NCBI RefSeq assembly: GCF_963678635.1
Contig: NC_087069.1
Coordinates: 16,838,660-16,902,659, forward strand
Length of the DNA stretch: 64,000 bases
Direction: 5' to 3'
DNA from: Symsagittifera roscoffensis
Lineage: Eukaryota; Xenacoelomorpha; Acoela; Convolutidae
This document shows, piece after piece, positions 33,343-43,840 of this stretch (its first letter is position 1; every line of letters starts with the position of its first letter). The position numbers and the translations under genes were made by a program. The notes below the pieces were generated by a model that saw nothing but the letters and a program-made list of their open reading frames with translations, was not told the origin of the DNA and made no database searches.

Positions 33343-34584
33343 AGGCAGTATATGATCGATCAGATCCGGCGGCCGCTAGAGTGATCATCGTGGCGGGCTC
33401 GGATTTCGAAGGAACGTCTCCCAAGTTATTCTGGCCAGAAGCTCTGGTATACTTGCTGTCAGGTGTGGAGTTAAATCAGATGCTGACCCTGATAGTGGCA
33501 ATGAAGTCAGAGATGCCTTGTGAGCCGGAGCTACTGCTGTTCCTAGGGATGAACGATCATCTGCACGCGGCTGGACTTCTTGAGCACTTGAAAGGCGATG
33601 CGCCTATGCCAAAGAAAATCTGGGAAGCCATCCAGGCATTATTCGCTGCAATGAACGAAGTGCAGGAAAATGTTAATTCTCGATTCGGACCCAAAACGAA
33701 AGTAGTATTCGCGACGTCCCCTGGGTATGCGAGCATGCCTCCTGCTCTGCAATTTGTGTATGCCATTTTGGTCCTGATAGCTGAAAGGAATTCATGGCGG
33801 ATTCTGATGGCAGCCCCCAATCGGGAACTAGAATCCACGAACTTGAGAACTCTGAAGTCGGACCTGGCGGCAGCATGGGCGGCAGCATGGGCGGACGTGT
33901 CCCACGCATTGAGGGGATTCTATGAGCTGGCAGACATCCTCATTGTGCTGGATCTGGCTCGGCAAATAAAGCTCAGTCCGGATATAGGAGATGATCACCC
34001 AGTAATAGGTCACCTGACAGCTAGCCTATGGTTCAGAGGCATGGACTTGATCATCACGAGCTCCACCAGCAAGTCAAGGGGACAAAGCAACGAAAGAAAG
34101 AACGTGGAGAGGCATGTGGCCATTCCTGACACCAAGGCTAGAGAACGCTACGGATAAGACGCGGGAGAATGTTCCACCTCTCGTGAGGCAGGTATGGGAA
34201 CTTCTTGAGGCACAGCTGGAGATGGCCGAGAGCAGGGAAATAACGGTGGGGGGATTCGTCACGGCAGCGAATGAGGTCACCATTGGAGGATTCTGGAGGG
34301 AGCATGCGAAAGGTGAATTGAGAACGAGTAAAGATCACGAGATTCTGAAGTTCTTGAGTCCTTGTGGGGAAAAAGGGTATATGGCTAGAGTGTTTTATGC
34401 AAAAGGAACCATATTCGAGGCCTCTGTGCAAGAGCTGTTGAGCATATCCATAAACCTCTTACTGGCCCTATACTTGGTCAACCCGAGGTACCTGTTTAAC
34501 ATGGGTCCAGCGTACATGTTCAGCAGGGGAGTAGAGACACTTCGGATTGACGGGTATCTGACGCTAGTGCTCCTGACTCATTGA
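33339..34584 (+). pseudogene. G1 second SGNH-like protein, catalytically degenerate
   Basis: Frame 33339-34157 (272 codons), then a frameshift near 34110 into 34114-34584. The sequence has an SGNH-like rhythm: ARVIIVAGSDF (GSD where GDS would be), LLLFLGMNDHLHAAG (block III GMND), TKVVFATSPGYASMPP, and GDDHPVIGHLTASLWF in block V position. The inverted homologue has VVIIAGSKDHLQSRG and DEHEIVHRLANNLWF, so Ser and Asn are not conserved between copies. I infer a non-catalytic paralogue of the upstream domain. The C-terminal 150 residues end with LLLALYLVNPR and GYLTLVLLTH, hydrophobic helices also kept in the inverted copy. Confidence 0.55.
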
Positions 34585-34631
34585 GCTGGTGGTATTTCAT
34601 CGATTAATGAAAAATGAGGAGCCCCTGTCAA

Positions 34632-35425
34632 TGGGGAAGACCCACTCAAGCATGGATACTTACTCGTACAAGTGCGCTGCCGGACTGAAGACGTTGCTAG
34701 TGGAATATCTTCTGATGCAAAACCGACACATGACCGGTGAGTAGAATGATCCCAAGACGCGAGACGAATGGAGGGAAGTGAATGGCGGTAACACTCTGCT
34801 GATCGATCTGTGCCTAGCAATGCGATCTGACCCGGTGGGAGTAATCAGGGGATTAAAAGAGGTCGTGACTTGTTTTTATGGACCAGCGGTTACGTACGCC
34901 TTTCCGGATCCGCTAGTGGCGGCGTACCGCAATTCGGTGGTACACGTGAGCCTAATAAGCGTGTTGGATGGGACGGCGCCGAACTGGTGTCGACAAGAGG
35001 TGCTGCGGGCACGAATGAGCAACACGGTGCTCTTTGGTAAGGTGAAAGATCCCGATTTGGTAGAGTTTATCTTCCGGGGGCAATTGCAATGTAGAATGGG
35101 AGGAAAACGTGAAGGCCCCATTGAGACTTATCCCAAGATGGCGGACGGACAGGAAATCTTGATAATCCCCGCGTGGAAAAAGAGTTTCGATTTGGTGAAG
35201 AGGGAGCTAGAAGCAACGCTAGAGAAAGAAATCCTGCCCACCACTATTCCCGAGTTCTCGACAGTCCGGAGAATGACCTTGGGGATGAATAGCCCCCTGG
35301 TAGTCCCATCCCTGTTCGCAAGAGCCACGGTAGAAAAACAGCAGAAGGAGTTCACCGACGGCTGGGACTCTTGTTCATCGGATATACTGCAGCGGTCTAC
35401 TTCCATACCTGCGATATCAAGATAA
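34632..35425 (+). pseudogene. G1 conserved cargo protein C, unknown
   Basis: Starts at ATG 34632 (MGKTHSSM) on the basis of alignment with MET at 43798 in the inverted block. An in-frame stop lies near 34744, then it is open to 35425. Conserved pieces are LLVEYLLMQNRHMT (LLLQYLLQQNRSLT in the homologue) and NTLLIDLCLAM (MPLLTDLALMI). No recognised domain. A frameshift near 35370 moves the signal into the next frame. Confidence 0.5.
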
Positions 35426-36481
35426 ACTCGTGGACGACTCAAGTGAAGAAAAGGAGAGGTTCAATGCCCTCTAAATTCGAGGTTTGGGAAATCTTGAAAA
35501 CGCTCGAGCAGGCGAACCTGGAGAACATGTCGCTAATATGGGCACATCGCACTGCAAGATGAGATGAAGTTCACCACGAGAAAATACCGGGCGCCTTACG
35601 GACTGGAGCAGGTGGAGATGAAGCAAGAAGAGAAGGAGTTGTATGCAGCAGGCTCGTTGTATGTGGCCTAGAAAGAGTATAAGAAGCAAGACCCGGCGAC
35701 ACCCTCATCCCTATCAGTAGGTACCCCTGGGGACAACAGAAGCGGCCCAGTAGAAAACCGATTCAGAGAGATACTTGAGAAAAGACGAGCCAAGTCAGAG
35801 GCGGAGAGCATGGATGAGACCCTCAGTGAAACAGTAGAGGAAATGGAGGTAGGCAATACACCTGAGCCGAAACCAGCCGAGGTGGATTTAACCGCTCAAG
35901 AACTGCTGCAGGACCTGATCGGAGAAAATCGGGCGGACACGGCCACGCCACCTCTAACCTCATCTCCTCGGAAAAATTTGGAATTACCCTTGACTGGTGA
36001 GACTTCCAACATGGGAATGATACTCTTGAGTACAGAAGAGAGCAAAAAGAACTCCTTTGAGGGAAACAAGACCATGTTTCTAGAGACTCTGGATGAGAAG
36101 GCTTGGCGGGGGTTCTTGAGTGAATTTAATCGAGAGACAAAGAGTGAGACCACATTAGATAACTTCAAGGAAGAACTGTGGAACACGGTGCTCAAGTTCG
36201 GGGAACCTGTCTTGATGGGCACCGGGCTGGATGAAAAAGCAAGGAAAGAGTTGCTGAGCAAGATGGTCAAGTTGAGAGAGACGCGAAAGAAGACCAGAGA
36301 TGGCAAATGTAAAGACAACTCTACTCTGAAACAAAAAACTGACGATAAAATAATTGAAGGTGTAAGGGGGGATAAAGTTAAAGCTAGCAATATAAATAAA
36401 AGTACTTATATCCTTAAGGCTCGAGCAGGGGGAGGCAAGAGTTGGAAGGGTTGGACGGAGACAAAGAGGTCGAATCAGTAA
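35371..36481 (+). pseudogene. G1 conserved cargo protein D, acidic/basic, unknown
   Basis: The sequence runs from FIGYTAAVYFHTCDIK (35375) through a frameshift at 35560 into YRAPYGLEQVEMKQEEKELY and then the long frame 35810-36481. That frame is acidic at first (DETLSETVEEMEVG) and basic at its end (KARAGGGKSWKG). FLETLDEKAWRGFLSEFN (about 36080) aligns with FLSTLPEEEWERYQCEL in the inverted block. Function unknown. Confidence 0.5.
35852..35926 (+). repeat. 75-bp direct repeat in G1 cargo, copy 1
   Basis: Matches 36549-36623 with a few substitutions and encodes GNTPEPKPAEVDLTAQELLQ in both. Confidence 0.9.
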
Positions 36482-36548
36482 TGATAGCGGCAACGCCCCC
36501 AAGTAGAGGTGTGAAGTCTCGCAAGAGAAAGAGAGAGGTAGAGGTGAA

Positions 36549-36623
36549 GGCAATACGCCTGAGCCGAAACCAGCCGAAGTGGATTTAACCGCTCAAGAGT
36601 TGCTGCAGGACCTGATCGGAGAA
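36549..36623 (+). repeat. 75-bp direct repeat in G1 cargo, copy 2
   Basis: Second copy of 35852-35926, 697 bp downstream and in a frame that runs on to LRELGRTYYGIILKKR and a stop near 36698. Suggests an internal duplication or recombination between related elements. Confidence 0.9.
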
Positions 36624-36698
36624 GATCTCGAGAAGATGCCAGAAGTGTTACGCGAACTTGGTAGAACTTATTACGGGATCATTTTGAAGAAGCGATGA

Positions 36699-36892
36699 GG
36701 ATACCCTCATCTGCGCTGCCGTTGATAGCAAATCCCTTCGTTAGGACAGCGGGACAGCGTGGAGCTAGAGACGTTAACTTCGCATGACAAGTTGAAACCG
36801 GGTGGTAAGAATCTGTAAGTTTACCAGATGCTGATGCAGCACGTCGCCAGCAATAATTCAGGCTTGAGTCTGGCAAGGAGAAAAGCTGCTAC
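36699..36892 (+). other. G1 spacer, no clear gene
   Basis: Frames are broken here, and I see only short pieces such as SGLSLARRKAAT near 36860. The homologous inverted region is similarly poor. Confidence 0.4.
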
Positions 36893-36911
36893 TTGTTTCT
36901 TGAGGTGAATA

Positions 36912-38250
36912 ATGTCCGTGATGACCGACAGTACCATCCAAGCATGTCAGCAGAGAGCAATTGGAAGCAAGAAAATGGAAAGGAGAATCTCAGCGGTCAT
37001 CCTGAACGTATACCAGAGTACTGGGATAGAAAGGGAGGATGGTTCCAGGCAGTCTCTAGAGGATCACAGAGAGCTAAATGAAATACGGAGATTCTATAAC
37101 AAGAATTTTGAAGGGGGACATGATGTGCACCTTAACTTGGCCTCGTCTGGGGAGTACTCGAGACCCAACAAGAAGGGAGAATATCAGAACGTGTCTGGAG
37201 TGATGGGGATAGCATACAACCCCTCCTTGGACTCAGAAGCCGGAAGCGCTCACAGGAAACACGGGTGACAGAGCTACTAAAGTTTTGGACGGAAAAGATA
37301 ATAGAGATAAACCCAGTGGAAAGAGAGATACCGAGCTTGGGCTTGATTCTCGAAGAGATGCCAGAAGTGATAAGTGTGCCGCGCTCAAACAAGAGAGTCG
37401 AATTGAAAATGGGTAATGGAAACGGTATGCTGGTTACGAACTTAGGAGTGGTTTGGAAGTTGCTGACACCCTCCTGGTGCCCACATCCCCACGCAAGCCT
37501 GATCGAGGAGGTCACGGAGCGAGTGAGGCTTGCACCGACAAAAGACGAAGACCTAGCAACACTAAGTATAGTGCACAAGCTGATCTTGCCTCAGATGAGG
37601 GAGTCAGGCGAAGCAACGAGCAAGCTAGGATCGGCGAAAAAGATGGAGCCGGGTAGGTGTCTTGACCTGACATGTGGAAGCGGAGAACACTCTTGTGATG
37701 GACGATCATGCGTCAGGATGCAGTCCTTTCAAAAAGAAGACCTAATCACTTGGTTTGAAGACATCACAGAAAGGGAGAAGAGTGAAGTACAGATAGTGGC
37801 TGAGTGTTATGCGAATACTACCGTGAACATAGCAACAGCTCTGGGATTCTTCTCAAGGATGTGCAGTCTGCAGTCATTGGAGAGGTTAGAGTCTGAGCAC
37901 CATTTGGTGGGCGCATTGAGCCTGGAGTCATGGCCTGGGGTGTTGCAAGTAACCCAGAAACACATCAGAGGCTGGAAAGTTGGACTTGAGGCGGAGATGG
38001 GGTTTCCCATAAGTGATGCCTATGGTCTGCCATTAATTGCGAAGTCCCTAGTGGGTTCAGTGATGCCAACCTATGTGGTAGCCACTATCCACTGCACATG
38101 GCGATGGTGGAGGTATCCAGCCAGAGGGTGTTAATAGACAAAGCCTTATCGGTGCCCAAGTGCGAAAGATTGGCTGGATTGTCACATCACTCACACAGGC
38201 TATTGAGAAAGATCCGGGAACGGTGCCGAGAGAGCAGAGAGACGACTTGA
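36912..38250 (+). pseudogene. G1 conserved cargo protein E with CX4HXCX4C motif
   Basis: Frames 36912-37268 and 37265-38134 overlap. A final piece (38095-38250, LSVPKCERLAGLSHHSHR) lies in another frame. CGSGEHSCDGRSC (37673-37711) has the spacing CX4HXCX4C, which is exactly kept in the inverted copy and may bind zinc. Downstream, ATALGFFSRMCSLQSLERL and VGALSLESWPGVL align with TVLRFFIMTSSVESLERL and VNALSVEVFPGSL on the minus strand at 40191-40457. Total about 440 codons. No known family recognised. Confidence 0.55.
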
Positions 38251-38279
38251 GTGAAATCTGGGGGTAAGAACTTCTGGTT

Positions 38280-38537
38280 TTGGAAGGTGAGAACACGAGT
38301 GACCACGAGAGAGAAAATATGACAGGGAAGCCGATGAGTAGTGCTCCAAACCTGGAGGAGAACGATGCGATGCATGAGAAAATGATGGAACTAGAACATC
38401 TCATAGAAACTTCGGGAGAGCGCAATCCTCGGAGCTTCGATATCACACATGTGGTATGCCCATGCCATTGTCTGGCACAAACGGTGTGGTACCCGGATCA
38501 CGCAAACCTCTGCCTAATTCGGTCGATTGGATTGGTA
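38280..38537 (+). CDS. G1 last short frame before 3' LTR
   Basis: Starts MEGENTSDHERENMTGK and contains a helical ENDAMHEKMMELEHLIE, then HVVCPCHC. It runs into the LTR and stops at 38586. Low coding confidence. No clear polypurine tract was seen before the LTR. Confidence 0.3.
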
Positions 38538-38750
38538 TGGGGGCGTTCTTATTTTCTAGAGTGGCGGTATTTTGATAGTGGCTTTTAAGCTGTAACGGGT
38601 TTTTAGTCTCATGTCGCAAGTGAACCGAATTGGCCCCGACCGTTTTGAGGTAGAAAAACACAAAAGATAGTGTCCCTGACTCTTGAGCCAATTGTTATAG
38701 GACCTATTTTTCTTTAACCTCATACGTGATTTAAGTAGGCGACTGTTACA
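38538..38750 (+). repeat. G1 3' LTR
   Basis: 213 bp, TGGGGGCGTTC...GACTGTTACA. It lacks the expanded G-run of the 5' LTRs, having GTGGCGGTATTTT there instead. Confidence 0.85.
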
Positions 38751-39539
38751 AAAAGTTTTGAGGTACTCGCCTCCCTCTAGCGAGCGTACCCAAACCCTAC
38801 CAGGTTATCACAAAAAAGTGTCCTACACAGGTTAAAAACTTCTGTCAGATTTAAGTAGATAACTTACTCACCTAAGTCCTGCATAAATTAATAACATAAA
38901 ATAAAAATTTTCCTTGCAATTCAAAAATTGAAACAATTCCTAGCAATCAAAATCTAGTCTGAACAGACATCAACAAAACAAAATAGTTAAAAGTTGCAAT
39001 AACCAATCTTGGTTGATTCGTTTAAACTTTAACGCACTACAACAATTAAGTTATCAGTTATCTCACCTTCTACTTCATGTCTTGTCTTCAATTCTTTTTC
39101 CATCTTTTCTTGCTCTTGCTCACCCCTCTAGCTGTCTTCCAGGACTTTCTGCAGCATGTTCACAGAGTTGCGGGCCGTACTCCAGCTTTCTTGCTCTAGC
39201 AACTTCTGCTAAAAACAGGGCAGTAGATCCACGTTCATCCTCTGTTCTCGATTCCTACAGAAGCTATTGTGCAAGCATAGGCTAACATTCCGTTCCTGGT
39301 CAGCTTGTGAGACCTCTTTTTTCTCGTTCTCCGTGGTACAAGACATTCCAGCTACTCATTTTACCGCTGTAGTCACGGCGCCCCTATGCGTAACGTATGC
39401 TCTCTTCTAGGTAACGGGTCTTTTATTTAGCTGGAAAGTTTGATAAGCTTCCGTGTTTCGGAACTTATGACGCTTCGCGCGTACTTAAACCCAATCCGTC
39501 ATCACCGCACGGAACCAAGGCATCAATCTTTGTCTTGCC
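38751..39539. other. Spacer between G1 and inverted block
   Basis: AT-rich near 38880-39000. A minus-strand Ser/Glu-rich open segment may lie at 39070-39290. I found no LTR of the inverted element here. Confidence 0.4.
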
Positions 39540-40140
39540 CATATCCTCTCGATCGATTTAGGTATTCTCAGAACTTTGCAGGTAGCTTTCAACAAATCCA
39601 GTTCCTCATTGAGACTCACTTTGCTCAGTTGCTCAGGAGTTGGCACGGCCTGCATTGGCTTCAAGCCATCTCACCGCTAACATGGCATTGACCACCAATA
39701 TCGACACATTCTGGTCTTGAACAGACAATCCCATGGAGAATAACTCTCCAGCATCCCAAACCAACACTAGTTTCGCTCTCTTGGGGTACTAAAACGTTTG
39801 CATCAGGCAGTGACTTGGATACTCCCCATGAGTCAGCAGGATGCTCCTCCAGGTTCGATAACCCGATGGTATCAGCAGGGGCTCTTTTTCCATCATCATC
39901 TGATGCGTTTCACCCTTCTCATCTATGGTAGGGAAAACTTTCGAAATCGTCCCACTTGCTTTCTTTTTCTGAAACTCAGTGATGTTTTCGTCGACCAATT
40001 TCACAAAATCTTCTCCCACTGTCTTTTCTAGTTCATCCCAAGACCTTTCCGGGACTACCCGAAGGATCCTCGTCAGTAGCTCATGAGATTTCTCAGACGT
40101 TCGTGACAATCGTACGCACTTAGACACCGAAAAGAGCTAC
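39540..40140 (-). pseudogene. Inverted block: C-terminal tail of cargo protein E
   Basis: 40127-39789 starts SKCVRLSRTSEKSHELLTRI, matching the last piece of G1 protein E (38150-38230). It continues past a stop into 39700-39540 with KVSLNEELDLLKATCKVL, beyond what is preserved in G1. Confidence 0.45.
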
Positions 40141-40190
40141 TCAATCAACCGATGCTGCGTTCTAGCATCCACAGACACCAAGTGCATCGG

Positions 40191-42010
40191 CTATTTGTTG
40201 TTGCAGTATGGATCTGCACTGGATTCCACTAGGTATTTCGAGCACGCTAACTTGTGATATCCCTCACTAAACTTCAGGTTCATTTCCTTCGCAAGAGCCT
40301 CTTGCCACCTTCCAATTTTCTGCTCAGTCTTCAATGACCCCGGAAACACTTCCACGCTCAGGGCGTTCACCATTTCATTTGCCCTCTTGAGACGTTCCAG
40401 CGATTCTACGGAGCTTGTCATTATAAAGAATCGCAAGACAGTTACTAGATTCACCAACTAATTCTCCAGTCAGCAACTAATTCTTTCTCACTCTTGTCCG
40501 ACTTGCTTAGCCTCCCGAACAACCTCGCTAACTGGCAAGGTTGTTCAGCAAAAGTCTCCAAGCAGTGACCCACTCGACACACGTGCCCTACCAGTCCACA
40601 ACTGGCGGACACGCAGGTGCCTGTTTTCATCCAATCACTCGGGAGATTTCACTCTGATGACCCCGTTGGTGACTTCTCCCTTGGCTTCTCCCGATCCAAG
40701 GTTAACAACTGGTGAATCACTGCTAAGTCTTGCAGGCTCTCATCTTCGTCCTCTCCTAGCTCAACATCAGCGGTGAGATCCCATATCAGACTCGTGTTCG
40801 CATTTGGGCATCACGAAGGTTTCATGAGTTCTCACATTGTCACTAGGCTGGTCTTCAGTGGACCGTCCCACAAACCCCACTCAAAACTTACCTGCCCTTC
40901 CAACTTGGGAACAACTCGTTTATCCAGAATTGCTCCCAACTGCAGCTGTTTAGACGTTATTATCACCAAATCCCGCACTCTCTCCACCTAAAAATTGAGG
41001 ATCATAGCTTCCTCTTTGACGCTTGCTCAAAGTCGAAGTTGAGTCCCTCGCTTCCTCGTTGGTTGGATTCCCGGCACTCCTGGCACATACTGGAAGGATC
41101 TCTGCTTCCCTAACGTCGCACACTCTTGCAGACTCCGAACACTTTCCAGCAATTCTTTAAAGACTGTCATTTTTTATTGAAGCACAACCTGACCTCCTCC
41201 CCCCTCCGGTATCTATCAAGGTCGTTTACCTCCTTTCCCCGGGATTCGCAGTGGCATGTCCTGGTAGAGTTCCAACAAGGCTCGTAACAAGATTTCTTCA
41301 CGCTTCGTTGCCCTCTGCCTGATAGCCTTTACGCATTCCTCGAACAGTAGAGTTGGGATACGACCCACCACGAAATTCTCCAAGCAAAGCGCATCTTTCC
41401 GTTTAGCCCATGCTTTCGCGGAGTCGTCTTTGGCGATCAGTACTATCAGAGCTCCTATCAATTTGAATTGTCCCTCCTTGGCCTTGGTCTCGGTGTTGGC
41501 TTCATACTCCTGTCTTCTTATCCCAATGAGAAACCACACAAGCCTCACTTGTAGATCTGTCCTGACACATGGGTTAGCGATGTACACCATTACTGACGGA
41601 GGTGTGCGCATTGTCTCACCGAACTATTTCTGGAGGGCCATCCTCCAGGAAATTTTATTCAGCAGCTCGAAACCATCTTCATTCGCTTCCGACGACTTCA
41701 CGGTACCAAATTTTTTTCTCGTCAGGTTTGAACCCGTCATCAAATCCTCCAATTATTCCTGCATGGCTTGCGTGTCATGCAATGCCATCAGATGTCCTCT
41801 CGTGGAATTTCTTGCTTTCAACATTTCCACATAGCCACCATCAGGATTGCCCATGTGGACCGATTCGGGCACAGTGATACGGCTGTACTAGACCACGTCA
41901 AGCTGCTCCTGCAATTTTATCTTTGCCATGTTCGTCCGGGACGGCTTGTAGTCTTCCAATTCACGGGATCCACATTGCCTGATGAACTCCGTCTCCAGTC
42001 TGGTGTCAGC
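40191..42010 (-). pseudogene. Inverted block: cargo protein E with CX4HXCX4C motif
   Basis: Broken frames. 42010-41620 is low similarity. 41611-41216 is 131 codons (IANPCVRTDLQVRLVWFL). Then comes coding-like sequence with SASCGLVGHVCRVGHC, whose Cys/His spacing at 40600-40562 equals that at 37673-37711 in G1. The clear match is 40457-40191 (VESLERLKRANEMVNALS). Confidence 0.5.
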
Positions 42011-42020
42011 TAAGGACCAT

Positions 42021-42541
42021 TCATTTTTCCTTACTTTCGAAACATCGGTGGCACCTGCTTTTTCTTTTCCCTGCCGCTGTGCGTGGCACCATCCCCTTGT
42101 CCACTGTAGCAGCTTTCGGTTTCACAACTTTAAGTTTGGCCATTTTGTCGTTTACTCTGTTCCTCAGTTTTCTCACCATAGATTTATACTTCCTACCTTT
42201 CTTGGCTCCTTTAACAGGCTGATCTCGCACAACCGGACTATCCTCGGCGCTTTCCTCCCTAACTGACTCTGTCAGACCGTCGGATTCAGTGTACTCCATC
42301 ATTTTTTCATCACTACTTGCATGATGGGCTGATTCAACCCCAATCTATTCACGGACTGAGTAAAAACTAAACGCGTCCACACTTCATCAGTCTTCCTTTC
42401 CAGCTCGCACTGGTATCGTTCCCATTCTTCTTCCGGCAACGTGCTCAGGAACGCCACCCTCATCAATTCATCCATCCTCCTCCTTCGAAGAAATTCACAG
42501 AGCAGCTTGGACACGCCTCTACTCTGGTGTGCCTCGATCAA
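42021..42541 (-). pseudogene. Inverted block: cargo protein D
   Basis: 42541-42299 has FLSTLPEEEWERYQCELERK, aligning with G1 near 36080. 42302-42021 overlaps it by 4 nt and is strongly basic (KGAKKGRKYKSMVRKLRNRV), ending in a Cys pair CHRCFESKEK. It could be nuclear or RNA-binding, which is inference only. Confidence 0.45.
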
Positions 42542-42685
42542 GGACCTAGGCTGGGGGCACCTTGGTTGGTGACATAAATGATTATGGCGTCATCAACCAT
42601 AGTGTCTCAATTGTCCCACCATCTTCCGCTTCATTAAAGTCATAATCCAGGAGATTTCTCTCCAGGGCACCTACGTCAAATTCAC

Positions 42686-43798
42686 TCACTTGTCGCCTTT
42701 ACCCTTCATAGGATCGCCCTCTCCCTGATTCTCTTTGTTGGCGTCTTCCTTTCTTCGTTCATCTGCTGGCTTGGGTCCCGGCCCAGAGGTGCCTTGGAGC
42801 ATGTCAACTCCTGAATCTGGCCGAGCCGGTATCATATAGTCAACCGCCTGGTAAAACACCTCGTCCTTTATGACAACTTCCACAGGTTCCTCACCATGCG
42901 GCGCCACTTCCTCTTTTGTCAGATAAATGCCTTACCTTGACTTACCTGCATCACCACCGTCTCTCGCCTGGGCCACTTCAATCTAGACTTATCGTCGGTT
43001 GGTGTACACACTTCGTTCCAGTGACCTGCAGACACCTCGGTCTTTCTCGATGGTATAGCTTTAATCTTTTTTCTGCTCCACATATCCGGGAAAGTCAAGT
43101 CAAAACTATGCAGGGCTGCAGCGTTCCAACTGATGAAGCGCGGCTCCATTCCCTCACTCCTATTCCAAATTCTCTCCTCAACATCCTGCGCGGCTCCAAT
43201 CCTCGGTGCAAAAGCAGAACTGGTCACTCCCGACAATACGCGGATTGAGGGAGCACTTATCTGGTAGTGGACTTGAACCCGCCAACCACGTCTTCTGATC
43301 GGTCGTCGATTCCAGAGTTTAGGATTGAACTGGACGTTCGAAAGGTTTAACCACCCATCCGACATTTAAAGCTGTTTTTCAAATCCAATAGTACCCAGCC
43401 AGGTTCCGCTATCCTTCCGAACAGCCTATCCTCGCTCGCAGTCTTCTCAGTTCCCGCTGTTCCACTCAATTCAGCACGGAACAATCCTCTTGTGATACAA
43501 GGTTTACGTACAGGACCGAGTGTCTGTCGCCCTCACCTGAACGTTTAGAAACACGTGCGTCAACGCAGGCTCGTAGATCACTGTGACAAACTCTCTCAGA
43601 CCGAAGATCAGAGTTAGCGGATCGACCCGCAATCATAAGAGCCAAATCAGTTAACAGGGGCATGTCGCCACACTTTTTCAGCTTTTTTTCGTCGGAGACA
43701 GGATAATTTTCCGCGGTTAGGCTCCTATTTTGCTGCAGTAGGTACTGAAGGAGCAGAATCCTCCAATCCTGCAATTTTCGACAGGAGGCCGTCTCCAT
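42686..43798 (-). pseudogene. Inverted block: cargo protein C and following frame
   Basis: 43798-43466 starts METASCRKL and aligns with 34632 onward (LLLQYLLQQNRSLT). 43365-42919 (148 codons, basic, Trp-rich: LWNRRPIRRRGWRVQV) has no clear G1 match. 42907-42686 is acidic, with PARPDSGVDMLQGTSGPGPK. No known domain. Confidence 0.45.
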
Positions 43799-43840
43799 CT
43801 GGACGTCAAACGCTCTCCTCTATCCTTGCAAGTGTTCGAG

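Larger units (their letters stand above)
21355..38750 (+). mobile_element. G1: giant Ty3-type LTR retroelement, about 17.4 kb
   Basis: Bounded by direct LTRs 21355-21575 and 38538-38750 in the same orientation. The internal order is gag, zinc knuckles, protease, RT, RNase H, integrase with GPY/F module, then about 9 kb of additional frames. The usual Ty3 element is 5-8 kb, so this is unusually large. No matching target-site duplication was seen (AAGTA on the left, AAAAG on the right). Many stops and frameshifts mean this copy is inactive. LTR divergence of roughly 10-15% by eye implies an old insertion, unlike the recent 6.8-kb duplication that covers its 5' end. Confidence 0.85.

Noticed and set aside
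38751..38900. Searched for an inverted copy of the G1 LTR bounding the inverted cargo block
   Set aside because: No reverse-complement match to the LTR ends (TGGGGGCG, TGTTACA) was seen between 38.75 and 39.5 kb or near 47 kb.
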